Made by a program: the position numbers and the translations under genes. From assembly GCA_000733355.1 (NCBI GenBank), contig JNVV01000036.1, positions 1,553 to 57,518 of the forward strand: a stretch of DNA of 55,966 nucleotides. The letters are read 5' to 3'. The notes beneath the pieces are model-generated. The model had not been told where the DNA came from, did not search any database, and saw nothing but the letters and a program-made list of their open reading frames with translations. The stretch's first letter is position 1. The number at the start of each line of letters is the position of its first letter. Origin of the DNA: Falciphora oryzae (lineage: Eukaryota > Ascomycota > Sordariomycetes > Magnaporthales > Magnaporthaceae). Of this stretch, positions 32,874 through 43,734 are shown one piece after another.

Positions 32874-34137
32874 TCACAGCCGGTCGCCGTCCAATCTGGC
32901 CTTCTTCTCTGGCCTGTTTAGCAGCAGCAGAATGCCCTCGTACATGCCGAACATGACGGCGGCGCTCGGCACCGTGCGCAGGAGGTGCGGGGTCAGTCCG
33001 CCCCAGAGCCCCGCGGCACCCTCCTCGAGCCAGACGGTTCGGAAGCACTGAATGAGGCCCGTGTACTTTGGCCGGCCGTCGGCCATGGGCGCCTGCCGCA
33101 GGCGCGTGCGCGCCACCTCGTGCGGGTACGTGGGCACGGCGGCGAGGAGTTTGGCGGTGCCTGCGGCAGCAATGTTGCCTGTCCAGTCGACGACCTTGTC
33201 CCAGGCGTTGCGCTCGCGGCCACTGGCGACTAGGCGGGCTTCGCGCCGCGCGAGGGCGCCCTTCATCTGCTCGTAGAACAGCCAGTGCAGAGTCAACTCG
33301 CTGACACCCAGGTACGATGCGCTCATCCCCTTGTACATGCCACGGATGCCTTCGTCGCGGAGAACCTGGCGGATACAATCGAGGCTGTTACGGTACTTGC
33401 GCGACTCGAGGCCGGCGCCGCTGCGCAGGGCTACGCTCTTGTCGAGCTGCAGGCGAGTCTTGATGAGCCAGATAGGGTTTGTTGCTGTCGAAGTGACCAC
33501 GCCGGCGTTTATGGCGGATATTAGGTGGATCACCCAGCCTGCCTCCTTGCCGTGGTTGACGTGCGTGGTCAGGAGCTGCTTGGTGTTTCCGTACGTGAAG
33601 AACTGGATGGACCGCGCGGGGACGACGCCGACAAGGTTCGGTCCCAAGCCCTTGAACAGCGCGCGGGGTCCCTCTTGCTGGTACACGGCGCTGAGGATGG
33701 CAAAAGTCTCTCCCAGATGGTGGCGCATGAGGCGCAACGGGCCGGCGACTCCGCCGCCGAAGGATCCAATGGCCACGCGGTGCTGTCGCACCTGTTGCTG
33801 GTAAAAGTCGGACTGGAGCCTGGTCTTGAGCACGTCAAGCGGTGCCGTAAGGGCCGCCGCAGTCATGCCGCCCATACTATTTGCGATAAAGCATCGGTGT
33901 CAGTCAGAGCAAGACAGGTAACCAGCCCTCCTGGTATAAAACGGTCCGCCGCAAAACATACCCTCCAGCCACAAAGTGTGACCATGAGGCCGCAAACGGC
34001 GACGCATTTCCGGCGCGGACCGTCCTGATTGATATGGCGCCTCCATTCTCTCGGGACTGTGTGAGCTGTGTGGTGTTTATGGCGTTCTCTTCTGCGTAGC
34101 CCTTCGCTAGGGTAGCAGGACTGTGGTGGTGGCTCAT
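32874..34137 (-). CDS. rim2: Mitochondrial pyrimidine nucleotide carrier, Rim2/SLC25A33-36 type (392 aa)
   Basis: Exons 34137-33962 and 33876-32874. Three carrier signatures are visible: PLDVLKTR, PIWLIKTR and PHEVARTR, one per repeat. The first repeat opens with SHFVAGGMGGM, and a long matrix loop with SDFYQQQ follows PLDVLKTRLQ, a mark of the Rim2/PNC branch. NPIWLIKTRLQLD and LTPHLLRTVPSAAVMFGMYE are also typical. Known role: exchange of pyrimidine (deoxy)nucleotides across the inner mitochondrial membrane, needed for mitochondrial DNA and RNA synthesis. An N-terminal extension of about 50 residues (MSHHHSPATL...) precedes the first helix. The intron splits the codon just before MGGMTAAAL. 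Confidence 0.92.
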
Positions 34138-36355
34138 GATTTCGAGTGTCGGCGGAAGAGGCGGTGCGGGGGAGGCGGCGGGTGAAGAGGCTGGTGGTCG
34201 GGAACAGCTCAATTGCCAGCTGTGTCTACCAAAGCTTGACTCCCCAGTCGATCGGCCGTTACAGATGAGTCGTCGTATGTTTGGCCTGGTGAACCTGAGC
34301 AGAAGAATCTTGCTGCTGGAGGATAGATCGGGTCGTCCAAGGCACAAGGCAAGCGAAGCAGGTCGAGCCAGCTATGCCATTATTGTCAGGGCTTCGACAG
34401 GAACAGCACTGGTTGTATCCGGGTCAGCGTGGCGGAAGTTCGTTCGGTGACTAGCGGGCTGAACGGCATGTGTCACTTCTGGCGCAAAAAAAAAGGTCGC
34501 GATCCTGAAGCATCAAAAAAATCATTGACGCGACCCTCCAGACGGAGGTGAAAAACTCCCATGTGCCTCCTCTTCGATAAGCCCGATAAGGAGCGATCGA
34601 GGGAAAAATTTCCCCACGAAAGCGGGGCATCGACGATTACTTGACCAATTAAGCGCACTCTAATCAACGCATCCTACAAATGGAAATGCTTGCAGCTTCT
34701 GTGGCGTGGAGCCGAGCTGGCAACACCCAAACATGGAGGACAACGACTGGGTTCACAGACCTACCAACCAGCGAATCTGGGACACTCAAGCTCAACGTAC
34801 AGCCTCCAACGGCGACCAGCTTGGCCAAACCAGAAATGAAAGTATCGTCTTGAAGCCCTCAAGTCCTTATTATTGACTGCCTTGGGTTGGTGGCCTTTTT
34901 TTCTTGTCCTCACACTCTCCAAGCATCGTTGTGGTCGTTGATTGCAGCCCAATGCTGCCGTTATTCATGGAAATTCATTCATCATTTTCCAAGCACAACC
35001 AGATCCAGCAGCGACCTCCCTGCGTCACCTACCCCAGCTGAGATCTCGTCCTCCAAGGCTGCCTGCCGGAAACCCACGTCAGCAAGGGATGGCGTTAGGG
35101 CGCATCACGTTATTTGACCGACGAGTTCAGATGCCGTTCAGTGGTCAAGATCGGGAAAGTCGCCACGCAAGGAAACCCTGGAGCCCTCCACACGGCACTC
35201 AGCAAGGCCACTCGAAGGCCCCAGAAGGGCTGGGCGCTTTCCAGGGGGTCCCTTAGCCCCAAAGAGCCTCGCATACCGGAAATAGCACTGTGCGTTGGCT
35301 GCATATTGGGGTGGCTGCCAAGCTGCCGGCCGGAGCAGCACACCCTTGGGTGTCTGCCATGAAGCCTCTACCCTTACCAACAGCCTTCGCGTAAATATTG
35401 GGTCAGCTCCCCACGCTCATTTTTGCTTTTTGTCATGCCAATAGGCCCGAATCACCTTTGACGTCCTTGGGTTCCGGCCAGACAGGGGGCCACCGAACAG
35501 GACCGCTCGTCCATCTATCCGGCCAGCCGGCTACCTGACCCAGGGACCCGGAGCCACGGAATGGATGGTACGTGCAGCTGAGGCCAGGCTCGCGGTGGGG
35601 TAGTCGCCCTGGCTCCTCCTTCCCCGACCTCCTCGTCGCCAAGCGGTCTAGCGGTCTCGCGCTCTTCGCCTTTTACGTCCGCCACTGCGAGCCAACCCAA
35701 GCCTGCAGGCCACGCACCCCTTGCCGTGCATGCAGCTGCTCGCAAAACGATTGATGTGAATGGACAACCTACCACGCGCCCACACCATCGTGCCTCTCTC
35801 TCCCTTGGATCGCCGAAGGCCCGAGCGACCGAGAAGGTGAAAAAAGAAAAGAAAATGAGGAGATCTCCTGCAGTCGTGAGAGAAAGCGGAAGCTCGTATG
35901 CTATAGTCCGGAGTCGCTATCTACACAGTGGCAAAGGGACAGGGTGAAAGGCCAACCAGAGAGCGCGAGCAAGCGCCGTAGAGGAAGCCTCCCTCGTCAA
36001 CCTCCTGGGCATGATATTCATAGGTTGGGACCGCCGCCGGAGGAGTGGAAGAAAAGCAACGCACGGAGTGAGTCGAGGGGATCGAGCTCTGTCTGGGGAT
36101 CGGGACGGGCGAAGAGGAGAGAAGGGATAGCGAGGAACCAGATCGAGAGCGCAGGCAGAGGCCGAGGAGACTCTCCTGTCCGTGGCACTATAAAGATCCG
36201 GGTACCTTCCTCTCTCTCCTCGCCCAACACCTCACCAGAGCAGCGACCCGACAACCACACCAGCCCAAGCTTGCACCCACTCGCTCACATCACCCCCTTC
36301 CTCCCTTTCCCCCGCTTCTCCTAGGGTTCTTGAACTCTCAACCCTTTCCCCACAG
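34138..36355. other. Intergenic region between RIM2 and the Cys-rich ORF
   Basis: About 2.2 kb. I see only short unsupported frames, apart from a TATAAAG box at 36189 close to the right end. The DNA from 36210 to 36355 is C/T- and C/A-rich, like a fungal 5' leader, and contains no ATG. Confidence 0.5.
36189..36195 (+). promoter_or_regulatory. TATAAAG box
   Basis: TATAAAG about 165 bases before the first in-frame codon of the Cys-rich exon, followed by a pyrimidine-rich stretch as expected for a transcription start region. Confidence 0.45.
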
Positions 36356-37030
36356 TAGCCAGTGCTACGAGCACTTTGAGCAATCCTGGTGTGGCAAGAA
36401 GTGCAAGGACCCGTCGACCGTCGTCATCCTCGACTGCGGCAAGCCAGACTGCGACTACAAGGACCCTAACAAGCGCACTTTGGACTATTCGGAGGCGCGC
36501 GGCCCTTCCCGGGGCATCTGCCCTGAGCATGGCCACTGGGACCCCCACAGACGCTGTAAGCTTTTTTTCTTTGTGTGCTCCGGTGTCTCGCTCCCGCCTA
36601 GCCGCTGCCCCATATCCCTTGCTTCCCCTGGTCTCCATCACCTTCCCGCCCCAAGCATCTCGTCGGTTAACTGACACCAGACGTACCCCCGCTAGAGAGG
36701 ACAAGTCACCAGGGGAGCCGAGGCCTCCGAATCTCTAGCTATGCTACCAACCTAGGGCGGCTCTTGGTTGACCGGGGTGCGTGGTTCCGCGCCCTGGAGC
36801 CGGCCAAGACATACGGCCCGGATCGACCGCCCCGCTCGCAGAAACAGCCGAGCCCACCTGCCACCATCGATCACGGCCGCCCTCACGGCCGCCCTCACGG
36901 CCTTTCCAACCTACATGATTCTTTTGTCTGTTTCCCATTTTTGAGGTTCTGCCTTCGGGAAGGCCCAAAAATGTCATTGTTTTTCATAACAAAAGCCGTT
37001 GGAGTACACGGCAGTCCGGCGAAAGACTAA
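36356..37030 (+). CDS. Small Cys-rich protein, start not found (partial model)
   Basis: The exon 36356-36555 encodes a highly ordered stretch: SQCYEHFEQSWCGKKCKD, then VVILDCGKPDC, TLDYSEARGPSRG and ICPEHGHWDPHRR, with six cysteines in WCGKKC / DCGKPDC spacing. A GTAAGC donor at 36556 and a CTGACACCAG acceptor at 36680 lead to a second exon that stays open to 37030 but looks random after VPPLERTS. No in-frame ATG precedes the Cys-rich part: the frame is open leftwards through the C/T-rich leader without any ATG after the TATA box. The preceding CCCCACAG may be a splice acceptor from an unseen first exon. Function unknown; metal binding is a guess from the cysteines. No signal peptide is visible. 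Confidence 0.45.
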
Positions 37031-38057
37031 AAAAAAAGAAAACACCAAAAATTTGCTTTATAGATCATCGGTTGCCGGTCATTAATTGCTGCCTATCCAC
37101 CTACACTGGAAGGACATGCTGGTGGTGAGAACAAGGGGAGGGGCGGTGCGGTCTGGCCCGATCTGGCTTTTTTTTTTTTTTTTTTTTTTTGCTTCCCATT
37201 ATTCTCTCTGCGTCTAAACCGGTTTGTTTCCTCCCAATCATCACTAAACAAACTCGGCCCTTTCATAACCTTCCAAGTCCCAAAATGTATCCATCCCTAT
37301 GGAGTTTTGCGGATGGCTACTCTCGAAAAGCCGCTCGCAACGAGCAATGGGAGATGAAAGGCACAAAGAAGAGGATGGAAGTCCCACTTGAAGGAAACAA
37401 ATCAGAAACGAGAGGGAGAAGAAACCCGATTCGACTTTGCCCATGGTTTGTTAATAATTAGTTCCTTCGTGAGCAAATTCCACTCCTTTCCTCCCTCGAC
37501 TTTTTCAGGCGTCCATGACTACCAAAGAAATCCTCCACGATTTGTCCCATTCCTTTCCTTTCAAAATTCCCCATCCGTTAACTCCCTCATCCAGCGTCTT
37601 TTGTCAGGCCTCGAGCCGATAAGTCCTCGAGCCCAATCTTCAGAAGCACGGACCGACCGATGAGCAAAAAAAAAAAAAAAAGAAGACCAGATAGGTGGAG
37701 CTATTGCCTTCTATAGTGGCCGAATTCCAACTTGCCGCTTGGCAAATAAAGACCCGGTCTCTGTGAGTGGCAGTTTGGGTGATAGTAGAAGAGCACTCCA
37801 TATCGTCTAGCTCTTTCGTGAATCCGACAACGAGACCGGGTCGTTAGAGAGCAACAAATTTCCGTAGCCAGTCAAAAAACAAGATGGTGTGGAAAAAGAC
37901 TGCGAGACGAATACCATCCTGCCCTGCCGACGATTGTGCTCTCGAAGACAGATACTAATGATACTGGCCCTTGAATACTCGTAACAAGATGCACCTTGAT
38001 TTTTGATTTTTGCTGATTTTTTCGCTTTAGACTCTTTTTTCGGGGTTTCTGTTTTCT

Positions 38058-38090
<33 letters not shown>

Positions 38091-38386
38091 NNNNNNNNNN
38101 NNNNNNNNNNNNNNNNNNNNNNNNNNNNNNNNNNNNNNNNNNNNNNNNNNNNNNNNNNNNNNNNNNNNNNNNNNNNNNNNNNNNNNNNNNNNNNNNNNNN
38201 NNNTGCTACCTCTCTAGCACCGGAACGCGACCTCACTCTCTTCCGAATCCGGTCGCTCAACTGGCTGTCTCGCAAAAGCGAAACAGCACCAGCATCGCAC
38301 GGCTTCTTGGCGCAAGAGACAAGTTGATCGGAGGCTGAGATCGATGTCGAAAGAGAGGGGTCACGGAATCGGAGAGAGCACAGCCC
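37031..38386. other. Intergenic region with gap
   Basis: AT-richer than its surroundings, with T runs at 37168-37190 and 38062-38090 and an assembly gap. No gene is recognised. Confidence 0.55.
38091..38203. other. Assembly gap (113 N)
   Basis: The gap starts directly after a 29-nt T run, so the assembly or sequencing probably failed at this homopolymer. Confidence 1.
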
Positions 38387-40943
38387 TTAGGACGCCGCAA
38401 AGGCGCGGCAGAGGATGCGCTCGATGACGGTGAGCTCCTGCAGGGCGGCGGCGGCCAGGGTCATGTTGTCAAACTCCTCGCCGCGCGGCATCTGGAGCTC
38501 CCACCAGAAGAAGCCAAAGTACGGGTCCGCGTCGGTGCCGTAGTTGGTGACGAGGGCGCGCTCGTTGAGCGGGAGCGAGTTGACCGCGCGGGCCGTCTCC
38601 TCGCGGATGACGGCGATGTAGTACTGTTTTTGGAGGTGGAAAGAAGATTGTTCGGTTAGCACATTGAGACTTCAACTACCCTGTTTGGAGCTACAGGTAT
38701 TTGCATCAAGGAGATCCACAAGGTGAAAGGGGTGATGTTCACGTGATCCACACGTCATGTGACTACCCCAACACTCACCTCGATCACGTCAAGCGGCATG
38801 TTCGGCTTCGGCCCCAGCGCATACAGGTGCGTCCACGAGTTGGCGTAGCGGGGCATGCCGTACTCGAGCTTCTTGCCGTCGTCGATGCCGGCCAGCGTGG
38901 CGATGTCGTCCTTGTGCAGCACCGTGAAGCCGGGGCAGCACATGGCCGCGTGGACGAGGCGGCGGCGGAGCTGCTCGTTGAGCAGGTCCTCGGAGCGGCC
39001 GTTGGCGAGGGCGGCGTTCAGCAGCTTGATCAGGTCGCGGCACGCCCTGAAGATGGCGTGGCGCTGGCGGATGGAGATGAGGTCGGCCATGTGCCACGGG
39101 AGCTTGCGCAGGGTGCTGATCATGCACTCGAACGGGCGCTGCGGGCAGTCGCGGGAGAACGGAGACTGAGTCGTGGAGCATCGCATCGTCAGCCTTGAAC
39201 ATTGTTCCGACATAAAATAAGGGCCGTATGCTGAGTCTACTTACACGCTGCGGAACCTCGACGTGCTTGACGAGCATAGTCATCTCCTCCTCGGTGATGA
39301 AGCCCTTGAAGTTATTCCAGGGCTCCCTGGGGTTGTACGCCCTGAGGGTAGGGCGGGTGCCCTCCCAGAAGACGCCATTGGCAAGGGGGAACAGGTCGGC
39401 CATCAGGCTTCCCTGTGAAGAAAGCTCAACCTCAACTGGGCGATCGCCAAGACGGCTCAGGCGACCCTTGACCAGCGTCTGCTGGTGTCGGTCGACCGCC
39501 TTCATGGCATCTTGGAGAGTCAGGAACTCTACGTACGCATCCATGGTCTTGCTAGTAACACGTTCCATTATGATATGGACGGGTTCGAAGTTGTCATTGA
39601 GGATCTTGGAGTTGCGGCCCAAGAAAGCAATGATCTCGGAACGACGGGTAGCGAACGGAATCTGTTGCGGTAGTCAGCAACTAATGGTAAGCTTGAGCCT
39701 CTGCAAGAAAGTCTACTAAAATTTGGATATATAAACTTACGTTCTTGAACTTCACCACACCATAGGTGCACACCTCGGGCGAGCTTCGAGCGGTCTCGGC
39801 AAAGGGGAAGTTGCCGGCATCGAGCGCCTGGTGAATGGTGGGGCGGCCGTTAGGACGCGAGGTCAGATTGTTCAGGAGACTGGACCGCTGAGAACGGATG
39901 TGTTCCGGAATCACGTCGGCGGCGGGACGTGAGGGGGGGACGATGGCGGGGGCTAGGCCCATGTTGCTAGCTGCAGGGCCGCTGTGCACCGTGAGCGCAC
40001 TGTGGCCGCCGTCGGCATGGCCGTTGTTGGCATGGCCGTTGTTGGCATGGCCGTTGTTGGCATGGCCGTTGTTGACAACGAAAGGGTCCGAAAGCTGCTG
40101 AGAACCAACAGGGCCGCCGCCGTTGTAGGCCGGGGGCGTGACACCAGCGGGCGGGTACGAGGGCTGGCCGTGGTGGTGGCCGTTGCCGTTGGCATCGGCA
40201 TTGGCATTCCCATTCCCGTAGGCCACCGGCTCGGGGGACGCGGTCTGGTTCTGGCTGGCGACAGAGAACAGGCTGTTGGAGTCGCCATAGCTCATGTTCG
40301 ACTGGGCGTCGAACTGCGGAGCCGGGACCGCGCGGGTGGCGTACTGGTGGTTCTGGTACTGCGGGCTCTGGGTCTGCTGGGCCTGCTGCCGAGCCTGCTG
40401 CTGAGCCTGCTGCTGAGCCTGCTGCTGCTTTTGCGCCTGGGCTTGGTGGTTGGCGATGGAGCCCTGCAGGCTCGTGAAGCCGCCGCTGGGGTTGGTCAGG
40501 TTGGGCACCGACTGCGACCCGGGGAGCCTACCCACGGGCTGACGAAGAGCCGAACAAGACGTTCCATCAGTATCAGCAGCAAAGTTCAGAAGGTGAGATT
40601 TCCGAGGCACGTAGGGCGCCTTGGTCGGGTCCAAGTCGCTGCCGCCGGCGGTGGTAGGAGCGGCCTTGGCATGATCGGTGGTGGCGGGCTGGCCATTAGG
40701 AGAAGACAGTACATTGCTATTGCCGGCCTCATCCCCGGTCACAGCACCGTTGGCGTCGATGTTGACTGCAGCGGGAGGCGCAGGAAGAGACTCGGTTGGA
40801 ACGATTGGGCTGGCGTCAAGGCGAGCGCCGCCGTCGTAGTCGGAATCGAACATGGCCTTGGCCTTGAGCTGCTTGATGAACTCGGTGCGAGGCGAGGAAG
40901 CAACGGCCCGAATGCCGAGCTGCGCTCCTCCCTGAGGCTCCAT
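38387..40943 (-). CDS. RRM RNA-binding protein with Q/N-rich disordered N-terminus (747 aa)
   Basis: In coding order the exons are 40943-39741, 39661-39245, 39165-38779 and 38623-38387, all phase 0. The first 380 residues are disordered, with a Gln/Ala run (QQAQQQAQQQARQQAQQ), Asn/Gly-rich stretches and four NNGHA repeats. An RRM-like fold begins at CTYGVVKFKN-IPFATRRSE with RNP2-like VVKFKNI and RNP1-like DAYVEFLTLQDA. A conserved fungal C-terminal part follows: FWEGTRPTLRAYNPREPW, DCPQRPFECMIST, FGFFWWELQMPRG. It resembles fungal RNP-domain proteins of unknown role, and a function in mRNA regulation is inferred. Three introns of 79, 79 and 155 bp sit exactly between codons. Confidence 0.88.
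40014..40073 (-). repeat. Four perfect 15-bp repeats encoding NNGHA
   Basis: The plus strand repeats GGCATGGCCGTTGTT four times with no error, followed by partial copies on both sides. It lies in frame in the disordered part of the RRM protein. Perfect identity at third codon positions points to recent expansion. Confidence 0.95.
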
Positions 40944-42540
40944 GTCGGCGTGGGTGAGGTGGCAGCCTCTCGAGGTTGTGCAATGAGCCGCCGCTGACTG
41001 GCTGCTCAGCGAGATGCCGGGCAGATCAGCCAGGAAATCAACGGTGCGAAGAGCAGAGTGTCGGGAGGGAGATGAAAGACAAGAAGTGACAAAGAAGGGA
41101 GTAGTAATTAGCTACGAGACGACAAGTGATGGGATGGGAGAGGGCGTGTTGATGGTGGTAGTGTTTTTGTGCCACAAGAAAATGGGGAGAGGTTGTCGGT
41201 GGTGGTGAAGAAAAAGAGTGGGCAGAAAACCGGAGGGTGGTGTGTTTGGGTCCTTCCCTTTGAACCTTTTGGCACCCCCAAGGCACGGGCACTCCCACCA
41301 CCAAGCTATGACGTGGAAGAGAACGGGGGTGAATAGCGCCAGTAGCCCACACACGGGGGAGTAAGAATAGTAAGGTACCAAAGGCTTTTACAGGAGACCG
41401 AGCCAGACAAGATATACCCTGACGAGCGAGGGACTGCTTGGTTCGTTGGAGTGAACGTGCTGGGGTAGGGGTTCTGGGCGCTCTGCTTTGTTCTTGGCCC
41501 CCGGCACTAGTTCAGGACTTCAGGTGGAGGTGATGGCCGACTGATAACAATATGAGGAGCCACTTTGGCCAGAAACAACCACGCACCGAATTTCCCCGCG
41601 GCTGGACAGGCCGAATAGCAGGTAGCTGGAGTGTGTCACTTGGAGCTTGGGATGAAAGCGATCGACCCGGCTGCCATGGAAACGAAACCTCAGGGCTTGG
41701 AAATCAAACGACACTCTGAGCTGGGTATTGGTATGGCAGCGTAACAGGGACAACTGGATATTTCATCCCATTCTTGTAGCGTACGTAAAGACCACTTATT
41801 CGGCTTCCGGGGACTGAGGATCACCTTCAGATTCTGTCAACTGGGCTTGCTGACCAGGGCAACAGAGCCGCCTGTGTTTGCCCAAGAGACCTTTTTTCCC
41901 TTGTGATATCAGCGACGTGAGTGACCACCGCAACGAGAGTGATGGCTCTGCAAAGACGCGGCTCTCGTATCCATTGCAATATGCCTGAATGGCTCGCGGT
42001 CATCACGTAGACTTGAATCCAACTTCCACCGAATTCAAGTTCGGGGCTAGGAAAACAACACACCATGAGCATCATTACATTGGCTTGATGGGGCAAGCAG
42101 CTGCTGATAAGTCTGGCAAGTCTCGTGTTTGTACTGATTTTAGTATTCATATTCTTACCGGGATGCAGAATGGATAGTTCCTTAGGTGCTTGGGGGGGTG
42201 TTCTTTTCTTGCTCAACAATCAAAAAAGCAATCCACAAACATCAACAAGCCTGTGATGCAACAGAATGGATATCAAGACACTGAATAGCTTCCAACCTCG
42301 GCATAGCTGTGTGCTCTCCCCTCCTTGTTAGACGCGGCTCCATAACACTGCCTTATCCATAGTGACAGTGTCGGGTCCTCCTGCTTGTTTCCCGAGATTG
42401 GCATCTGAGAACAGGGCACGGGATGCCTAGCACGGAATGAGTCAGCCTTTGAGACCCGCGCTGTTGTCGACGGAGGCCGGAGCCGCTGCAAGTCTACGGG
42501 CTTCTCTTGCTCACCTGTAGCCGACTCGGGCCGCTAATAC
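40944..42540. other. Intergenic region upstream of the RRM gene
   Basis: About 1.6 kb with short unsupported frames on both strands. The first 400 bases next to the RRM start are purine-rich on the plus strand, which reads as a pyrimidine-rich leader on the gene strand. Nothing else is recognised. Confidence 0.55.
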
Positions 42541-43233
42541 TCAGGGGTCGTCCACCACAGCCGAGAAGGCCCCCATGAAGAACTCGAAGCGAATCTGCAC
42601 CGGAAGAACAAGGGGCAGGCGGCCGTCTGGGTCCATCACTCCATCGATGGTGAGGAGGCCCGTCAGTCGATTGTTGCTGCGCAGGGCCGGCATAGTGCTC
42701 ATCAGGCTGTTCGCGACGTTCCAGAGCAGGATGAAGCGGGTGAGCTCGTCGCAGACGTGGTCGTTAATATGGCGAGCTCTGGTGATGCAGTCCAAAGCCG
42801 ACTCGCCGGGCATGATCTAGAAGGCCCGGGCTTGATCGGCAACGATTGTCGGTGTGGGCGTGCACAGCCGATACCTCGGGATTTCGTGATGATACGGCCG
42901 CTCTGGGGAGGCCCGCTCAGACGCCTCTTCTGCTGACTCGGCATCTCTGGCGTGTTCTTGCTGGTTGCTTGTCTGGGTCTGCTGGTCGCTGCGCCGGGGC
43001 TGCTGGATGCTGCTCCTCCGGGACTGCGGGTTGCTGCTCTGGGCATGATGGTTGCTGTTCCTCCGGGACTGCGGGTTGCTGCCCTGGGCCTGCTGATTGC
43101 TGCTCCTCCGGGACTGCGAGTTGCTGCTCTGAGCATACTGCTGGATGCTGCTCCTCCGAGTCTTTGAGTTGCTGTGCTGGGCCTCCTGGATTCTGCCCTC
43201 ATCGCCAGAGGCGGCGTGGCTGTTGTCAGACAT
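42541..43233 (-). CDS. Ser/Arg/Gln repeat protein with inferred intron (198 aa)
   Basis: Proposed exons 43233-42875 and 42778-42541. The first exon carries four imperfect copies of a 13-16-residue unit of the type SNPQSRRSSxQQ, then an acidic Ala/Glu stretch and YHHEIPR. Without splicing the frame meets TAG at 42819 and continues open to 42541. A GTATCG donor after CCGAG and an ATCACCAG acceptor remove the stop and rejoin the same frame as R-ARHINDHVCDEL. The second exon looks structured: FILLWNVANSLMSTMPAL, LTGLLTIDGV, IRFEFFMGAFSAVVDDP. The RRxS motifs could be kinase targets. No family is recognised. Alternatively this is a gene broken by a nonsense change. Confidence 0.5.
43000..43190 (-). 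repeat. Imperfect 42-48-bp coding repeats (Ser/Arg/Gln units)
   Basis: About four copies. On the plus strand each shows CTCCGGGACTGCGGGTTGCTG with small changes. It encodes the SRRSS units of the gene above, and the copies have diverged in length and sequence. Confidence 0.8.
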
Positions 43234-43734
43234 GATGATAGCTGCGTGGGTAGTCTCAATTCTCAAGTTGTTGGTTTGGTTTTTGACTCGTAGGCTGTGG
43301 GTAATAACTGTAGGCGTTGTGTGTGGGTAGGGAGGTTTGCCATGGATGAGGACGAAAGGGATGATCCACCAACAATAGACGAAGCTGCTGTGCTGGGGTG
43401 GGGGTGCGCGGTGCCCCAGTCAAAGTTGCGCCGGGCGGTGAGTTTCTGCCGCCTCCAACGTGGGGTTCCGCGACCAACCTGAGCTCCTTCCAGTGAGAGA
43501 GCTCCAAGCAAACTTCCTTGGCCGTTTGCCTGCCGCCTTGCGCCCGACCGCACATACCAGACTCGATCGACAGCAGCACTTGCCCGCCCGAGCCTGCAGA
43601 AGCAAAACGACAAACCGGCCGTAGCAACAGCCCGCGACCGAGAGGGGCGCAACGTGCACCCACCCCCACCACCTCACACATTCCCAAGAAGCGAACCGCG
43701 CCCGACAAAAAAAGGAAAAAAAAAAAAGAAAACA
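43234..43734. other. Divergent promoter between the repeat-protein gene and LSM7
   Basis: A 501-bp spacer. The last 50 bases before LSM7 are A-rich (AAAGGAAAAAAAAAAAAG). Long minus frames here are shadows produced by composition. Confidence 0.55.
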
